64,000 nucleotides of DNA from Gyrodactylus bullatarudis (lineage: Eukaryota > Platyhelminthes > Monogenea > Gyrodactylidea > Gyrodactylidae): the NCBI GenBank assembly GCA_012064415.1, contig SSNU01000094.1:302769-366768 (forward strand). Direction: 5' to 3'. The notes beneath the pieces were generated by a model. That model was not told where the DNA came from. It worked only from the letters and a program-made list of their open reading frames with translations, and did no database searches. Of the stretch, positions 13,701-25,496 are shown in pieces. The stretch's first letter is position 1; every line of letters begins with the position of its first letter. Position numbers and translations under genes: made by a program.

Positions 13701-14934
13701 TGAAAGTTAAACTGATTTAGAAAAGAAATTTTACTTTTCTGGTTTTTTCGATGGAAGAATCAAGAATGATCTTCGATCAACAAGTTAGGGGAAAAATAAT
13801 ATTTTTTCTTCTTGATTTGATCCGATTTTCTGGGTCGATCACACGAGAAAGGATCAAATTTCTTCAAAAATTCTGATTTTTCCATTTTTGAAATCTCTAA
13901 CTTGTCCTCTGAACGTTTTCTGGAAATATTATCAAAAAAATTTTCCAACCCTGTTTTTGATCCAGGATCTGATCTTGATTGGAAAATTTTTTTTTTTCTT
14001 CTTAAATTGATCTCCATCTACCCCCAAATCAAAATATGAAAACGTCCTTATTTTATTTAAATTATTTTTTATTTAAATAGTAAGAATAGGCAAATGATCT
14101 GGATTCCTAAAAAATCTGCAAGAAATTCGAGTTCTTGATGAAAATATTGAGACTTTTGTAAAAGTCATCGATTCCCAAATTTATATCAAACATCTTTAAA
14201 AATACAAACTCCTTAAATGAAGGGTTGAATTGCATTGCAGTTCTATGAAAATTGCCGTCCTGTTGATAGTTTAATTTCCACACTTGTTAGCTTCAGTAGT
14301 AAATAGAATCAGTGTTCAAAGATCCCTTTCGCTACCTACTTATGAAATAAAAGGGTTATTTTTCACGAGCTTTCCATAGTGATTGATTTCTAATTCATAT
14401 AACAATAGTACTATTTTTTATTGACCAACATTCCAATATGTAAGAAGATTTGTTTGACCTTAAACACTCGAAAATAACTACATGTTGATTGAGTTCTATT
14501 TAAATAAATGTGAAAGAAATTCCCACCCTCATTCATATGACTAGTTTTAATGTTGATTTCTTTACTAGAACTTTCTAATCTGCATTGAAATGTTCATTGC
14601 TGCCATTGCCCATCACTACTCATTCCCTGCAACCCCCTATTACACTGATGAGGACGAAAAACTACCCAGCCTCAAATCCTGCTGGCGGTCCATGTGGAAT
14701 ATGTTGGACTTGAGTGATGTACGAAGAGATGTCTTCGAACATGTCCGAAGGATCGGAAGTAATTTGAGGATTCTCGGATATTCCGAAAAGTCTTACCTCT
14801 CCAAAGAAGGATACGACACTGGGGATGATATTGGCCCCCGCAGTTACCTCAAAGAGTTCAGATCAAACGAACGTAAGAAAGACTTTCCCCGTGAAGACAG
14901 CGATAGAACAGCCCTTCTTAGTTCAGGTATGTAA
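4792..14934 (+). CDS. TMEM184: TMEM184-family seven-pass membrane protein (DUF300 / Ost-alpha superfamily)
   Basis: Multi-pass membrane protein of the TMEM184A/B/C family, related to the organic solute transporter alpha superfamily; its cargo is not established. Exons 4792-5342, 5370-5463, 5696-5908 and 14569-14934 give 407 aa, the usual length for the family. Introns are 27, 232 and 8660 nt. Hydrophobic segments begin at IYFLFYCIFAILSISFFLI. Family landmarks are the conserved YDEGNYS, YITIINNLSQ, CTKEELGAINPIGKFLCVKF and FLICIEMFIAAIAHHYSF. The last junction (..SITIGIQ to NFLICIE) reads straight through in phase 0. The giant third intron holds a hAT-like MITE and a Penelope-like element. The stop at 14932 follows a possible donor (GGTATGT), so a further 3' exon cannot be excluded. 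Confidence 0.93.
6180..6700. repeat. hAT-like MITE copy (repeated GCTATTTTT motif)
   Basis: This stretch shares long segments with 44800-45170 and with 52640-52800: the GCTATTTTTGCTATTTTAAT motif, a segment with ACCAATCAGAGTA, and TTTTATCGTATGAATCGGT. One end reads TTTTTACCGCCCTAG and the third copy ends GACAGCCCTAGC, which resembles hAT-type CAGGGC termini. No coding capacity. Boundaries are approximate. Confidence 0.5.
8560..11540 (+). mobile_element. Penelope-like retroelement, copy 1 (broken)
   Basis: Remnant of a Penelope-like reverse transcriptase. The 5' part (8580-9150) reads with stops through the conserved PLE leader: NIFLTKPDKGKGIVIM, then RLYLHPKTHK, then IRPILDMSS and NLAKWLIGILKP. 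The RT palm resumes at 10183 with MVSLDVSSLFPSIPIEETLT (motif A) and GIAMGSPLSPLLADIFLGW (motif B); motif C is damaged (YVND for the usual YVDD or YADD). The 3' part (10731-11339) holds the linker and a broken GIY-YIG endonuclease ending at LQLPWPM. About 1 kb of foreign sequence splits the element, and part of it is an inverted piece of the PLE itself (9127-9161 against 10133-10167). A hammerhead-type fold lies 160 bp after the ORF. Lies in intron 3 of TMEM184. Confidence 0.85.
11496..11534 (+). ncRNA. Hammerhead ribozyme-like fold, PLE copy 1
   Basis: Core box CTGATGA (11502-11508) and GAAA (11517-11520) are in hammerhead order. Stem I is formed by ATACCA before the core and TGGTGT after it (11529-11534), six pairs including one U-G. 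Stem III is the tiny palindrome ATGTACAT, followed by T at the cleavage position. Stem II (TCCTTTAA) is weak: one pair plus a mismatch. The copy is probably decayed; the matching fold at 38687-38721 is better. Confidence 0.65.
11861..12300 (-). pseudogene. Possible remnant of a transposon-associated gene
   Basis: An 86-codon open frame at 11861-12121, with a related broken frame just upstream on the same strand (SEFLPSILMGDRDPAIRNRA). The segment GLHSNTQAVERMIQITTKV resembles the C-terminal part of an uncharacterised gene family that is multi-copy in several invertebrate genomes and probably carried by mobile elements; this is recollection, not a search. I cannot assign a function. Lies in TMEM184 intron 3. 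Confidence 0.3.
12301..14568. other. AT-rich intronic DNA of TMEM184
   Basis: No gene seen. The sequence has many short runs of A and T, and fragments such as 13750-14180 resemble the dispersed foldback family found at 47480, 49244 and 59560 but are too decayed to delimit. Ends at the acceptor TTTACTAG of TMEM184 exon 4. Confidence 0.4.
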
Positions 14935-17900
14935 ATAGTACTTAATGTTTAATGCATGATCTTTTTGTAAACCAGTTAAAATCAGTTAATTCCAAGTCAT
15001 CAGGAACACAAAAATATTTTGTAACAGGCATTTGAGTTGTCAATATGAAGAGAAAATTAGAGAAAATTTTGAAGAATCGAAAATGCGTCAAATAGCTAGT
15101 TTTTCAACTTTTCAAATATTCCAATATTTTTAAGATTTAAATCAATCAAACCTTTGCATACTAGAGTTCATTTCGGGACTTTATTGACCTGAAATCTTCT
15201 GATATGAGATCTTGGATCGTCTAGGATCATTGGATAAAATTCGCTGACAAGAAGACAGATGTCAAAAGATTTTTTTCGTGCACATAACGCAATTTCTGGG
15301 CACCTAAAACTAAATAATAGCAAATAAAAGAGATAATTTGTTGATGAAAAACAAGAAATAATTTTAGGACTAGACAGAAAGATAATTCTATAGTTAATAT
15401 GACGATTTTTACAAAATTCACAATTTTTTCATCAAAATATTGAGTTTGATCAGGAATTTTGGAAATCTAGATCATTTAAATGTATGAAGATAAAAATTTT
15501 GATGAACTTAATTTTTAAGGCATAATTCAAATATCAAAGTAGCACCAAATTCCCATTTTTTGAGATAAAAAAAATTCTGGTGATTTTAAAGTGAGAGAGC
15601 GATCAAAAGTTGATTTTTAGGATCAAGTTTAGACGAAGAAATTAAATTCGCTTAATCTCCGTGGGAAAATCGAATTTTGATTTTTTGATCATTTTCCCTA
15701 CTTGAAATTCACTGAATCGAGATCCCAGAAATATGGGAACACACTGAACGTAGATATATATATGACTTTGTAATTCCGGACTGTAAAATTAATCTCAATC
15801 TGGTGGCTTGAACTAGCTAAAATATGATTTTCAAGCCTTTTTAAGATCCTTGTCATTCCATTATCGGATTCGAGAAATATTTTTAGCAAATACTTTTTTC
15901 TATTTTGAATTCAAAATGGGAATTATTCTTCATGCTAGTATTTTTAGTTGGAGTAGTTCCTAGCCCTTGAAGACCCAGAGAAAATTTTTTCAAAACACAT
16001 TGCTGAAATTGAACATATCGTATTGTTTCAGAATACTCTAAAATAATGAATATGCAACATTTTTCAAAAACCATCCTTTAGTTTAGAAGACCAACTATTT
16101 TATCTCAAGGTGATCACTGATCACACTTTTCGAATTCTACGGGTATTGTCTCCCATTAAAGGTTACTTTCTTTTTCGACCTCTGTTAGTGGAGTTTCAAG
16201 AAAAAGTTCATTTCAGATATCTGTCTCATTGAATAACTATTTTAGCTTAATTACTTACAGCCCATTCGAGATCATCGAGAAAAGTGGTTATTAAACAATC
16301 TTCAGTATCTTTATTTAAAACAAATTATAATAATTATGGCTTGAGAAAGCATATATGACCTGCTGGAACTTCAAGAGTTACGCTATTGAAAAAACAGGCT
16401 AACCAATTTCTGAGTATAGTCAAGATTATGATGGGCATCTGGAATATCAATTATAATAAATAAGTTATTCTTGATCACAAAATGTTTATCAAGAATATAA
16501 ACTCCAATTTGCATATTGAATAAGGTTCACGAATTGAATAGATGAATAAATTTTTCATTCAAATTTAGATTCAACAACTGAAGAAATAAACCCAAACATC
16601 AGAGGGGAAACGAATACGAATTCTGTTCTGTTATAACACTTTTAAATTATAGAATACCACCAGACAAGATGAGTATATATACGATTGCAGTTCATGACAA
16701 AAAATTCAGCTTTGAGTTGATCAATTTTGGCATTTTTTATAAAACAACAAAGGACTAGAAAATATTTTTATTGAATCGATAGATTTTTTGTGATTGAAAA
16801 ATATTTTTCATAATAAAACTATTCTCTTTTGATAAGCTAAATCTGTATTTATTGTCTATAGTTTTTCAAAATCAATCAACTCCAAAGTATTTATTTAAGA
16901 AAGACATTTGATGCAAAAAATTCTGAAAGAGTTCAGTTTCAGGGCAGTTTCACGACTAAATGGTTTTGGAAATTCTGAAAATTCTCAAAACAACCATAAA
17001 TATGACTCATAAAATATGAATGGTCCTCTAAATACCTTTAAAATCGCTAATTACTAGTAATGCGAAAAAAATCAAAAAGTATATCCTTTTTTCTACTTTT
17101 TCAAATCATGATTTTATATGGACTTGTAGGAATTTTGTTGCCCTGACAATAATTCAGGAACTCTACATTCTCGAAGAAATAGCGAATATTTCAGCATTTT
17201 TTACAAATATAGATCTACCAGTAAGAATAAAGAAATGAAGTTATGAAAATTAGAATTTACTATTCTTACAAAAACCTCGATATTTTTCACCTGATTGATA
17301 GGATCAAGAGTATTTTTGGAATTTCACAAATTATGAATCATTAATTAGTGAGCTAATTAGTTGATTGTAAGAACTTTAATCTGACAGGTTTTTTATTTTC
17401 GAAAACCGCCTCAATATTCGATCTTGAGCATATTTAAAGCGATCAGAGTGGATTAGAGTTCATAAAAAGATGCTAAATTGATCATATAAAGAAGGAGAAA
17501 TTTATCCAGGGGAAATTCGAACAATATAAATTTTGGGTTATTTATAATTTTTGTGACGATTAAAATTTAAAAAAATTCACATTGCTAAACTCAAGATATG
17601 TGCCCTGAATAAATCAGTATATTCATCAGAATAGACAAATTGCAAATCACATTTGAAAAAGGTCAAAATTTGCGATAAAATACTTTTTAAATTCTTATGA
17701 CTACTTTGAAGTCATTTATTTATTAAGAAAATAAGAATGGTCAATTCGAAAATAAGTTTTGCTTCTTAGGATTAATTTTTAGTAGTAGGCTTTCACGATT
17801 AACACCACGTTAGTTTTTATATATTTAATTTTTGAAAGGGTTAATTGCAAAAAGTGAATACAAAATATTTCGGATAGATTTGCATTTTATGTGGTATACA

Positions 17901-18007
17901 TCGTGGAATGCACCAATAAATATTATAAAAAAGTGTACTTCTCATTGTATTTTATGTAGTGGATTTTTAGTAATTTCAATTTTATTGTTGTTTAATGATT
18001 CCATTAA
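14935..18007. other. Intergenic AT-rich DNA with degraded repeats
   Basis: No exon or gene recognised. The section 15420-15720 carries pieces of the dispersed foldback family (the phrase about a GATCAAAAGTTGATTTTTAG segment recurs near 36400 and 59720). The remainder shows no structure that I can support. Confidence 0.4.
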
Positions 18008-18073
18008 CCCTAGAACGGAAAATAAAAAAAACGCATTTATGATAAATTCGGGTTATTTTTAACCCAAACAATA

Positions 18074-18488
18074 TTAGGTTGAGCAAAAAGTAATGGGACT
18101 GGATTCAAAAAATATATATATTGATAAAATAAAAGCTATTAAGAAAATTCTGTCAATGGAAGTAGTTTCCTGATGAATTAAGGCACTTCTGCCAACGAAT
18201 TGGCAAATGTTTGGTCCATTCACTATAGAATTCTTCAGATTTTGAGCCAAAAAAGTCATCGAGTCCAATTTTGACCTCTTCTTTTGATCTGAAGGTTTTA
18301 CCTTTTAGGAAATCTTGTAGAGACCTAAAAAGATGATAGTCCGATGGAGCAAGGTCTGACCCATATGGTGGATAATCGATTAAATCGAAGTTCTCTTCTT
18401 GCCCAAATTGTTTTAAATTAATAGTATTTAATTTGATAGAGAAATTTTTGGTTAAAGTCAAAATCCCATTAATTTTCGCTCAACCTAA
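18074..18488 (-). mobile_element. mariner element, deletion derivative, nested in piggyBac
   Basis: Termini TTAGGTTGAGCAAAAAGTAA and, inverted, TTAGGTTGAGCGAAAATTAA, flanked by TA. Inside, on the minus strand, is the C-terminal part of a mariner transposase: DYPPYGSDLAPSDYHLFRSL is the catalytic third-Asp region, and the frame runs on to LNSSGNYFH. The element is 415 bp, far shorter than a full 1.3 kb mariner, so it cannot supply its own transposase. Confidence 0.88.
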
Positions 18489-18530
18489 TATTTCAATATT
18501 TCATGAACAATCATTGCGAATAACTGAATA

Positions 18531-19290
18531 ATGTTCTATACAAGGAAAATCGAAACATTTCATACATTGTCGATACCCTTTACGTTCCTTTTTCCTTCGG
18601 ACAATAAGGACATCTCTTGTTTTTCACTGAGGATTTCTGTCTTTTTGGAGGTAGATTCTGTAAACGACATGTCTACTTGTCTTTTATTAGAAGTCTTTTC
18701 CATCAGATTACTGCATAAATTCTTTAGAAATCTCCTACGGACACTTTTATCTTCTCATTCAGAAAAATGGGATTTTTCGAACAATAAAAGGCTGCTATAT
18801 CGATGATGTTCCAAAAAAGGGCTAAGGGCCATCTTCTGGTGCCTCGTTTAGATGATGAATTTCGCACAACTTGATCCAAGGTAATCGACTCCTGCCTTAG
18901 TTGAGTAGTAGTACTGAATTATTTCTGGCTTGGAGCCACTGTCGTTGAAATTTTCATGGAGAGAGGATAACAAGACTACAGGTTAGTTTTTCTTCTGTCC
19001 ATATCAGAGAATTGAAGTTTCTTCGTTATGAATATATTGGATTTCGCCCTGATTTATTTTTGTTGGACAAAAATCTTTGGGAAGAAATCTCCTGGATTTC
19101 CTGCAGGTTCCTACGAGCGCTGTACTATTTCCAGTAAGATATTTTGATAGAGCCATCGATGTGAAAAAATTGACACAAATCACTCTACGACCTTTTCTAA
19201 TGTAAGGTTGAATGAGTTCTTTGACGACTCTAGTGCCTTGATTTTGTTCTACATGAGGTCCTTCTTTGCTAATATAAATTGTCATTTATT
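18531..19290 (-). pseudogene. piggyBac transposase remnant
   Basis: The minus-strand frame 19004-19285 reads GTRVVKELIQPYIRKGRRV and NFFTSMALSKYLTGNSTALV and VGTCRKSRRFLPKDF, which are hallmark blocks of piggyBac transposases. Downstream, 18531-18806 in another frame holds the lysine/serine-rich region. The catalytic N-terminal half is mostly missing. Confidence 0.8.
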
Positions 19291-20153
19291 CGAGATTACG
19301 TAAAGAATGAGCTAGAAAATCTGTTGATATATTTTCAATATTTTCACTAAGAAATTATTTGGGTTAAAAACAACCCGATTTTCCATTCTAGGGTTAATAA
19401 TGAACAATTGATTTGAAAAAAAATTATAAGATCTTGATCTAGTTTAAATTTTCTAAAATAAAATTTTGTGCTAATTTCAGATCTGCTTTTAGAATTTCGC
19501 TAATGTTAATATTTTGGCCGCTATGGCCAAAAAATGAAAAAAGGCCAATTTTGAGTAGTCTAATGAACTTAATTGATACTTTTAGTATGTAAACATAGGA
19601 ATCCAAAATTGATTTTATCACCATTAGAAAGAGCGTAAAATTTCAATTTAAATAATGGGTAATACGCGGATTCAGCGCTTTCGCAAAGCTTTTTTAAATG
19701 TGCGTTAAGTTATAAAAAATTGAAAAATCCTTTAAAAATACATATTTCGCGAGTGTTTTCTTTTGAATATTTATTTATTAAAAAATGTTTATTGATAGAA
19801 AATATCACTGTCTTATCATATTTAAAAAAATTGAAATGATCCTTTTTATCTTAGGTTTTCCTTTTTGTTGGCTCAAACTTTTCAGATTGTTTATAATCTT
19901 GTTCTAAAAATTTTTAAAAGTACTTCATGGCATGAGTGATTGAGAAACTCACTGATAAGTAATCTTCCGTCAGATCTGCAGTCTTGAGTTACACACAGGA
20001 ATTTTCTATAATTTCCACATGATTTTGAATTCTTTTTTGTATCCTCGACGGATATTCTGCGAATAATCAGCAGTTTCTATAAATATAATTCTAACGGTTA
20101 AAATTTAATTAACGATACATTATAACGAATAGTTATTAACTATATATATCACT

Positions 20154-20635
20154 AGAGCCTCAAAAAATAATACCTTGAAATTATTTTATAAGATCTAAAA
20201 AATTTTAAAAGTATTATTTTTTGATTTTAAGGTATTATACTCTAATATTTTATCGCGAATTTACAACAAATATCTTACACAGACTACTTACTAGTAAACC
20301 GAATAAAAATATAGAAAATCAATTCATGTTAAAATTGAACCAAAACATCGAGATAATTTCAAAATTATTATCTATCATTTTTGAGCCTAACTAATTGTTC
20401 AGCAATGAAAATTATCTCTTTAACTCAAAACAAATGGATTGAGATTATTGGTATGAATGAAAAACCATGCTATAATAATGTATTATTTTAATACGTTATT
20501 TTCAAAATAATACATTTTAAGACCTTATAGCTCTGAGCCTTGATGCCATAACAAAAAAATTCATTGATTTAAATGGTTTTCAGAACTGAGGGAATAGCTG
20601 GTAGAAATAATACTTTTATGACGTTTTGAGGCTCT
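20154..20635. repeat. MITE candidate with AGAGCCTCAAAA ends
   Basis: AGAGCCTCAAAA at 20154 is mirrored by TTTTGAGGCTCT ending at 20635, enclosing 482 bp with no coding potential. The same motif occurs once more at about 20704 just outside the LINE. No clear target duplication is visible, so the class is unknown. Confidence 0.4.
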
Positions 20636-20789
20636 TTTCGAGAAATATGCCCCCTGAGTTTCTGCCCTAATAAATTATCACTTGTAATTTATTACTAATT
20701 ATTAGAGCCTCAAAAAAATTAAATAATCTGAAAATCCTTTAATTTTTGGATTGTTCTAATTAGAAAATTATAATTTTAACCTTCTTTGT

Positions 20790-23460
20790 CGGTCATAGGG
20801 GCAATTAGTCGTTCTGACCTGAGTAGTTGTTGCTCCTGACTGGATAGAATCAACGCAACACCTATCGCGAATTTCGAAAGTCTCGCCTAGAGATGGATAT
20901 ATCACTGTTCCAATCTCATATCTTGAAAATATGTTAGCGGAGTTGGACAAACTTCGAAATCAACAGAACTCTAATAATCAAATCCCTTATGCACAAGTCA
21001 GATCCAGAAACTTTACTGGAGTATCTCAAACAACCTTGACTGAAAATTCCTCTAAACTCTCTTACAAATACATTGCTGCCTCCATACCACCTGCTAAAAC
21101 ATTACCCAAATCTCATATCAAGAATCAGTTGAAAACTAATACTCCATATTTCAAACCCAACAATCAACAGAGATCCAACTCACTGATTGTTCATCATCAA
21201 TCATCCGATCCTTTCGTCATCCAAGTAACAATGACCGCAATCCAGAAACACGCTCCAGGCTACTTAAAATCCTATTCCACCTCCGACCCCAAAAAAATTT
21301 CTAATTTTACCACCATCGTCCAAGGTAACAATTATCTTCCAGGCCAAATCATTCAGAATATCCACAAAGACTTAATTCAACACAACATTGTTCTCTGCCG
21401 TTTTCGGTCAGCTGAACACAGATTCCGACTAGCATGGCTAGCGGAGAAAAAAAAAGATAAAGCCACTGAAGAACAAGATGAACCACCAGTTACCCTGACT
21501 CCAATCCGCTCTGCTAATACAACCCTAGTCAATGTAACACAACCAATCCAGTCGAACGGTACCAAAAGGAATCTCCCCTCTGCTCCAAATCAAGAAACAA
21601 CTCAGGAAAATAAGCTTTTTCGGGAGTCTTAATAACATTATTTTATGGAATGCCCGTGCCTTATTAAAATCCATGTTCCATATCAAGAACTTTGCTAATC
21701 GTTACCTTCCTGCTCTTATCCTCATCACTGAAACTTGGCTCAAACCAAATCATCCCAATGAAGAATTTGTTATTGATAATTATAATTGCTACAGATGTGA
21801 CAGAACTGATCAAAATGGAGGTGGGGTTCTTGGCTTCACTCACAGAGCCTGGAGTAAAATAAAATACCTCACAAATCTATCGTCCTCCTCTGCATCTACG
21901 ACTGCTGTCACTCCGGATGAATTAAACAATTTCTTTACTTCAGTCTATTCCACCTCCTTGCCCGCGGACAAAGTAGATGTCTCATCAGCAACTTTTCCTG
22001 TCATCACTCCTGAAGAAATTATAGATATTTTACTATCTAGTAAATCTAAAAAAAGGAGAGATGATAATTTCATATCAAATATTCTTTTAATTCCATTACC
22101 TTGATCATTTTTCAATAACTTATCAGTATATTTTAATTACATCATCAAATCCTGCATTATTCCTGCTGAATGGTTAAACATCAAAATTAGAATAGAATAA
22201 ATATATTACTCCGATTCCAAAATGTTCTAACGCCAAACTACCCTCAGATTATAGACCTCTCTCAAATCTACCCATTTTTCTTTCAATTATTGATGTATAT
22301 ATTAATCAGAAACTCAAATTTATTGATTTTTTTACTCCGGATCCTCAACAACATAGTTTTGTTCCCTCTCAAAGCCCGGCCACCAACATTGTCTCATTCC
22401 TTGACAAAACAAATGATTTGATATATAAACGGATTCCTGCTGTTGTCATCTATGTAGATATTTCGAAAGCTTTCGACAAACTTCCCTATGAGATCATAAA
22501 ACAATCTCTCATGGATAATAACGTCAACCCATATATCATTAATCTCACTCTTATGTTCCTCCAAAACAGATCCCAGTATGTCTCATTTAACAAAGTCAAA
22601 TCTCAACACTCAAATATCACATACCGCAAGGATCCACTATTGGACCTACACTATTCAATCTTGTTTACTCTCGAATTGTTCCCTCATCATCAGATATATT
22701 ATACTACAAATATGCAGATGATATAAAAATACTCTGTCCTATTAAAAATGGAATTGAATCTATCCAAAGTGAAATAAATCACCTTACTACCAGTCTTGGC
22801 CAGATCGGCCTATCCCTCAATCATAGCAAAACGAAAATCTTGAATTTATCTCCAAACATTCCTCTGACTCCTGACCTCACTTCTTTGGTTGTTCGCGAAA
22901 TCAATGATCTCGGATTACTCTACAACAACAAGCTGGATACCTCAATACATGCCAAACATGTTCTCAATAAGCTGAGAGTCAAAACTTATTTTTTACGGAA
23001 ATTTGTTCACTCCCTCGAACTTCGGCTCCTTCTGTTCAAACAATTTATTCTCCCGCATTTTGATTATGGAGCATCTCTTCTCTGCAACCTACCAACAGGA
23101 ACAATTAAGAAAACTGAGCGCCTTCAATTTCAATTCCTACGGGCGTGTTTTGGTCCCAACTCATACAAGGATCTCCTCGAAAAGGCTAATTTACATACCA
23201 TCTGGCTTAGAAGAATTGCCTCGTCAGTTGCTCTGTACCAGAAAATTCCAAAACAAAATCACCATTACCACAATCTCCGCTCTTCAAGAGGATTTACAGT
23301 TCTACTTTCCACCCTTCACCCTGTGAGGCACAGATTTCAAATTAACCTAGATGCATTTAAAAGATCAAAGTATAAAACAGATTGTTTCGTTTATTTTTAA
23401 TTTTGTACCAGATAACCATGACTACTTTACAAACTTTTTTAAATAAAAATCTTATATATA
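20790..23460 (+). mobile_element. Non-LTR retrotransposon (CR1/Jockey-like LINE), defective
   Basis: ORF1-like frame at 20931-21632 (233 aa, Asn/Gln/Ser-rich). ORF2 starts as an apurinic-type endonuclease (ETWLKP, then YNCYRCDRTDQNGGGV) but most of the endonuclease is deleted. The reverse transcriptase follows in several broken frames: FVPSQSPATNIVSFLDK, AVVIYVDISKAFDKLPYE (motif A), a frame-shifted PQGS region near 22625, then YYKYADDIKI (catalytic box) in the next frame at about 22705, and a C-terminal domain ending at 23400. It ends in AAATAAAAATC, directly beside the Ginger-like element. Confidence 0.8.
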
Positions 23461-23462
23461 TA

Positions 23463-23736
23463 TGTTACAGTGTGTTCTGTGACTTAGTGTGTATACAAAA
23501 CACCCTAGTGTGTTTTGTAACTCAGTGAGTTTGAAGTGTGTTTCGTGAATAGATTTTATTCCCACAAAACACACTGCAAACACTCTGAAATGAATACATC
23601 GGTCTATTCCTGCATCTACACATGTACTGAGTGTACTGAGTGTACTGAGTGTAAGATAGACATGTCAATGATATGACTAGACACACACTTGTTCTTTCCT
23701 ATATTTTATAAAGGGATTGACTAAACTAAAAAAGGA
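23463..23736 (+). repeat. Left terminal inverted repeat of the Ginger-like element
   Basis: 274 bp, starting TGTTACAGTG. Contains three tandem copies of TACTGAGTG, where the right arm has two; this 9-bp unit accounts exactly for the length difference between the arms. Rich in GTGTTTTGTG-type motifs that could be transposase sites. Confidence 0.9.
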
Positions 23737-23834
23737 TTTCTTCTATTCTTAGGATTGACATAGCTCTCAATGTTTATTTAATTTAAGTAAAAACTATGAA
23801 GCTTAATAAAATTGAATTTTTATTTGAAATTATA

Positions 23835-25457
23835 TCAATCCTCAAATTTATTGTCACATGTTAATGAATGATGGCATCTAGAATTACATTTTCTATCATT
23901 CTTGAAACATTTACATGTCTTTTTTTTACAACCTTTAATACAATTGCATTTGAAAAAACCTTGGCCTTTCCCTAATGACGTCTTTGAACAAATTTCTCTC
24001 AAGGAATATGACTCAGATGGAATTTGATTGATTTGAATAATATTCTCCTTGATGGGTTCAAACATATTCGCAGTCAAATGATTTTTCAGAACTCCGTGGA
24101 TTGTGCCAATTTTGTACATTTGAGTTTCTTCTATGATTCCCATTACAACTCCGACAATGCATCCAAGATCTCCTTTTGATCTATCAACTTCAGGAATTTT
24201 AATTCTAACATTAGATCCGATCTCTGGAATTGCTACACTTTGAACAGCATTTTTAAGCATCCGATCACGCTGCTTTGTAAGATTATTTAAACAAATCGCT
24301 CGATTTTGTTGAATAAGAGCTTGCGTCTCATCTAAATGTTGATCTATTTCAAGATCTTCAAACTCTAAATTCTCATCGGGGCAGATACTCGCAGTTGATT
24401 TAAAATTTTGAGTATGATCTGGCAAACTTTCTTCGTTTCCACTTCTGTATTCTTCTCTAAGAATCGGCTCTTGATTTAGTTCGTCAGTACCTGAAATTTC
24501 TTCTATAGTTTTATAATCGGTTTTGTATTTCTTTCCAAATAAGCACTCAAATGGACTTTTCTTTGTGCCAGCATGTAATGAAGTATTTTTTGCCAGTTGA
24601 ACACTCAATAATCCTTCGGACCAGTTGTTGGTGTTATTTTCCAACATCCAAGCAGATAATAATGTCTGAACATCACGATTTGCTCTCTCTACTCCTCCAT
24701 TTGATTGACTATGGCGAGGTGTGCCGTGAACAATTTTTAAATTTGGAAATTTATCGATGAATGATTTAAGAAGAGTATTAGCAAATTCCTTCCCGTTGTC
24801 ACACTGTAGAATATCTGGGGCTCCGAAAGTGTGGAATATGCGATTGAGGACATCGTAGACACTCTGAGCTTTTTTATTGTTGAGAGCATAAAGTTGAATA
24901 AACTTCGTAAAGTGATCTTGATAATTCAGAATAAATTTAAATTCTCCATCTGGTCTTGATTGGAAATCAATAAGATCAACTTGAGCTCTTCGATTGAAGT
25001 CAGTTGTTAGTATTGGTTTCACGACAATGTTTTTATTCTTTCTCGCCTTCTTCATTTGACAAATTAGACATAAATCTAGGAATTTCTGAATTTGAACATA
25101 GGTGATATTTGCCCATTCATCTCTAATATCATAAACCATTCGATCTCTACCACTATGACATAATTCTATATGTTTTTTTTCAAGTATATCGAAAATATTT
25201 TCCAAAGGGGCGAATTTTAGGACCTTTCTGGAGTTTTTATCAATAGGCTTTATAAGGTGCTCTGATCCATCTATTGCTAATACCTCATAATTCTTCATCA
25301 GTTTGTAGTCAGTTGATAAGGGTTTGTCAACCATGGTCTGGATGAATTTGAATCTCTTGATTGTGTTATCGATTTCATTTTGAGTCATAAGAGAATGAGC
25401 GTTTGACACTTTTGAATCAAGTAAAAATTGAGAGAATTTAGCTCTAGGATCAGACAT
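23835..25457 (-). CDS. Integrase-like transposase with C-terminal CXC domain
   Basis: 540 aa, no introns. N-terminal H2C2 zinc finger (H96, H101, C130, C133), then a retroviral-type integrase core with D161 in AQVDLIDF, D220 in ILQCDNGKEF and E257 in RHSQSNGGVERAN, which is DD36E spacing. A linker of about 170 aa follows, then a small basic domain (VRIKIPEVDRSKGDLGC..). The tail, from about residue 495, is cysteine-rich: KCNCIKGCKKKTCKC, then CNSRCHHSLTC. It matches the tesmin/TSO1 CXC pattern known to bind DNA or zinc. Intact reading frame, so possibly active. A relic of the same tail occurs at 41826-41960. Confidence 0.9.
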   Translation of the reverse strand: MSDPRAKFSQFLLDSKVSNAHSLMTQNEIDNTIKRFKFIQTMVDKPLSTDYKLMKNYEVLAIDGSEHLIKPIDKNSRKVLKFAPLENIFDILEKKHIELCHSGRDRMVYDIRDEWANITYVQIQKFLDLCLICQMKKARKNKNIVVKPILTTDFNRRAQVDLIDFQSRPDGEFKFILNYQDHFTKFIQLYALNNKKAQSVYDVLNRIFHTFGAPDILQCDNGKEFANTLLKSFIDKFPNLKIVHGTPRHSQSNGGVERANRDVQTLLSAWMLENNTNNWSEGLLSVQLAKNTSLHAGTKKSPFECLFGKKYKTDYKTIEEISGTDELNQEPILREEYRSGNEESLPDHTQNFKSTASICPDENLEFEDLEIDQHLDETQALIQQNRAICLNNLTKQRDRMLKNAVQSVAIPEIGSNVRIKIPEVDRSKGDLGCIVGVVMGIIEETQMYKIGTIHGVLKNHLTANMFEPIKENIIQINQIPSESYSLREICSKTSLGKGQGFFKCNCIKGCKKKTCKCFKNDRKCNSRCHHSLTCDNKFED

Positions 25458-25496
25458 TGTGATACTGAAATCATTATTAATTGTTTATTGAAAAAC

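Larger units (their letters stand above)
18008..19393 (-). mobile_element. piggyBac-type transposon, internally deleted
   Basis: Ends are CCCTAGAACGG at 18008 and the inverse TTCTAGGG ending at 19393, each flanked by TTAA (18004-18007 and 19394-19397), the piggyBac target duplication. Subterminal GGGTTATTTTTAACCC-like sequences also mirror each other. The internal coding region is a short, stop-ridden transposase remnant on the minus strand. A mariner element is nested inside. Total 1386 bp including the mariner. Confidence 0.85.

Noticed and set aside
14640..14665. CTGATGAG followed by GACGAAA, a hammerhead-like string
   Set aside because: It is TMEM184 coding sequence (TDEDEK) with no pairing stem I and only 2 nt for stem II.
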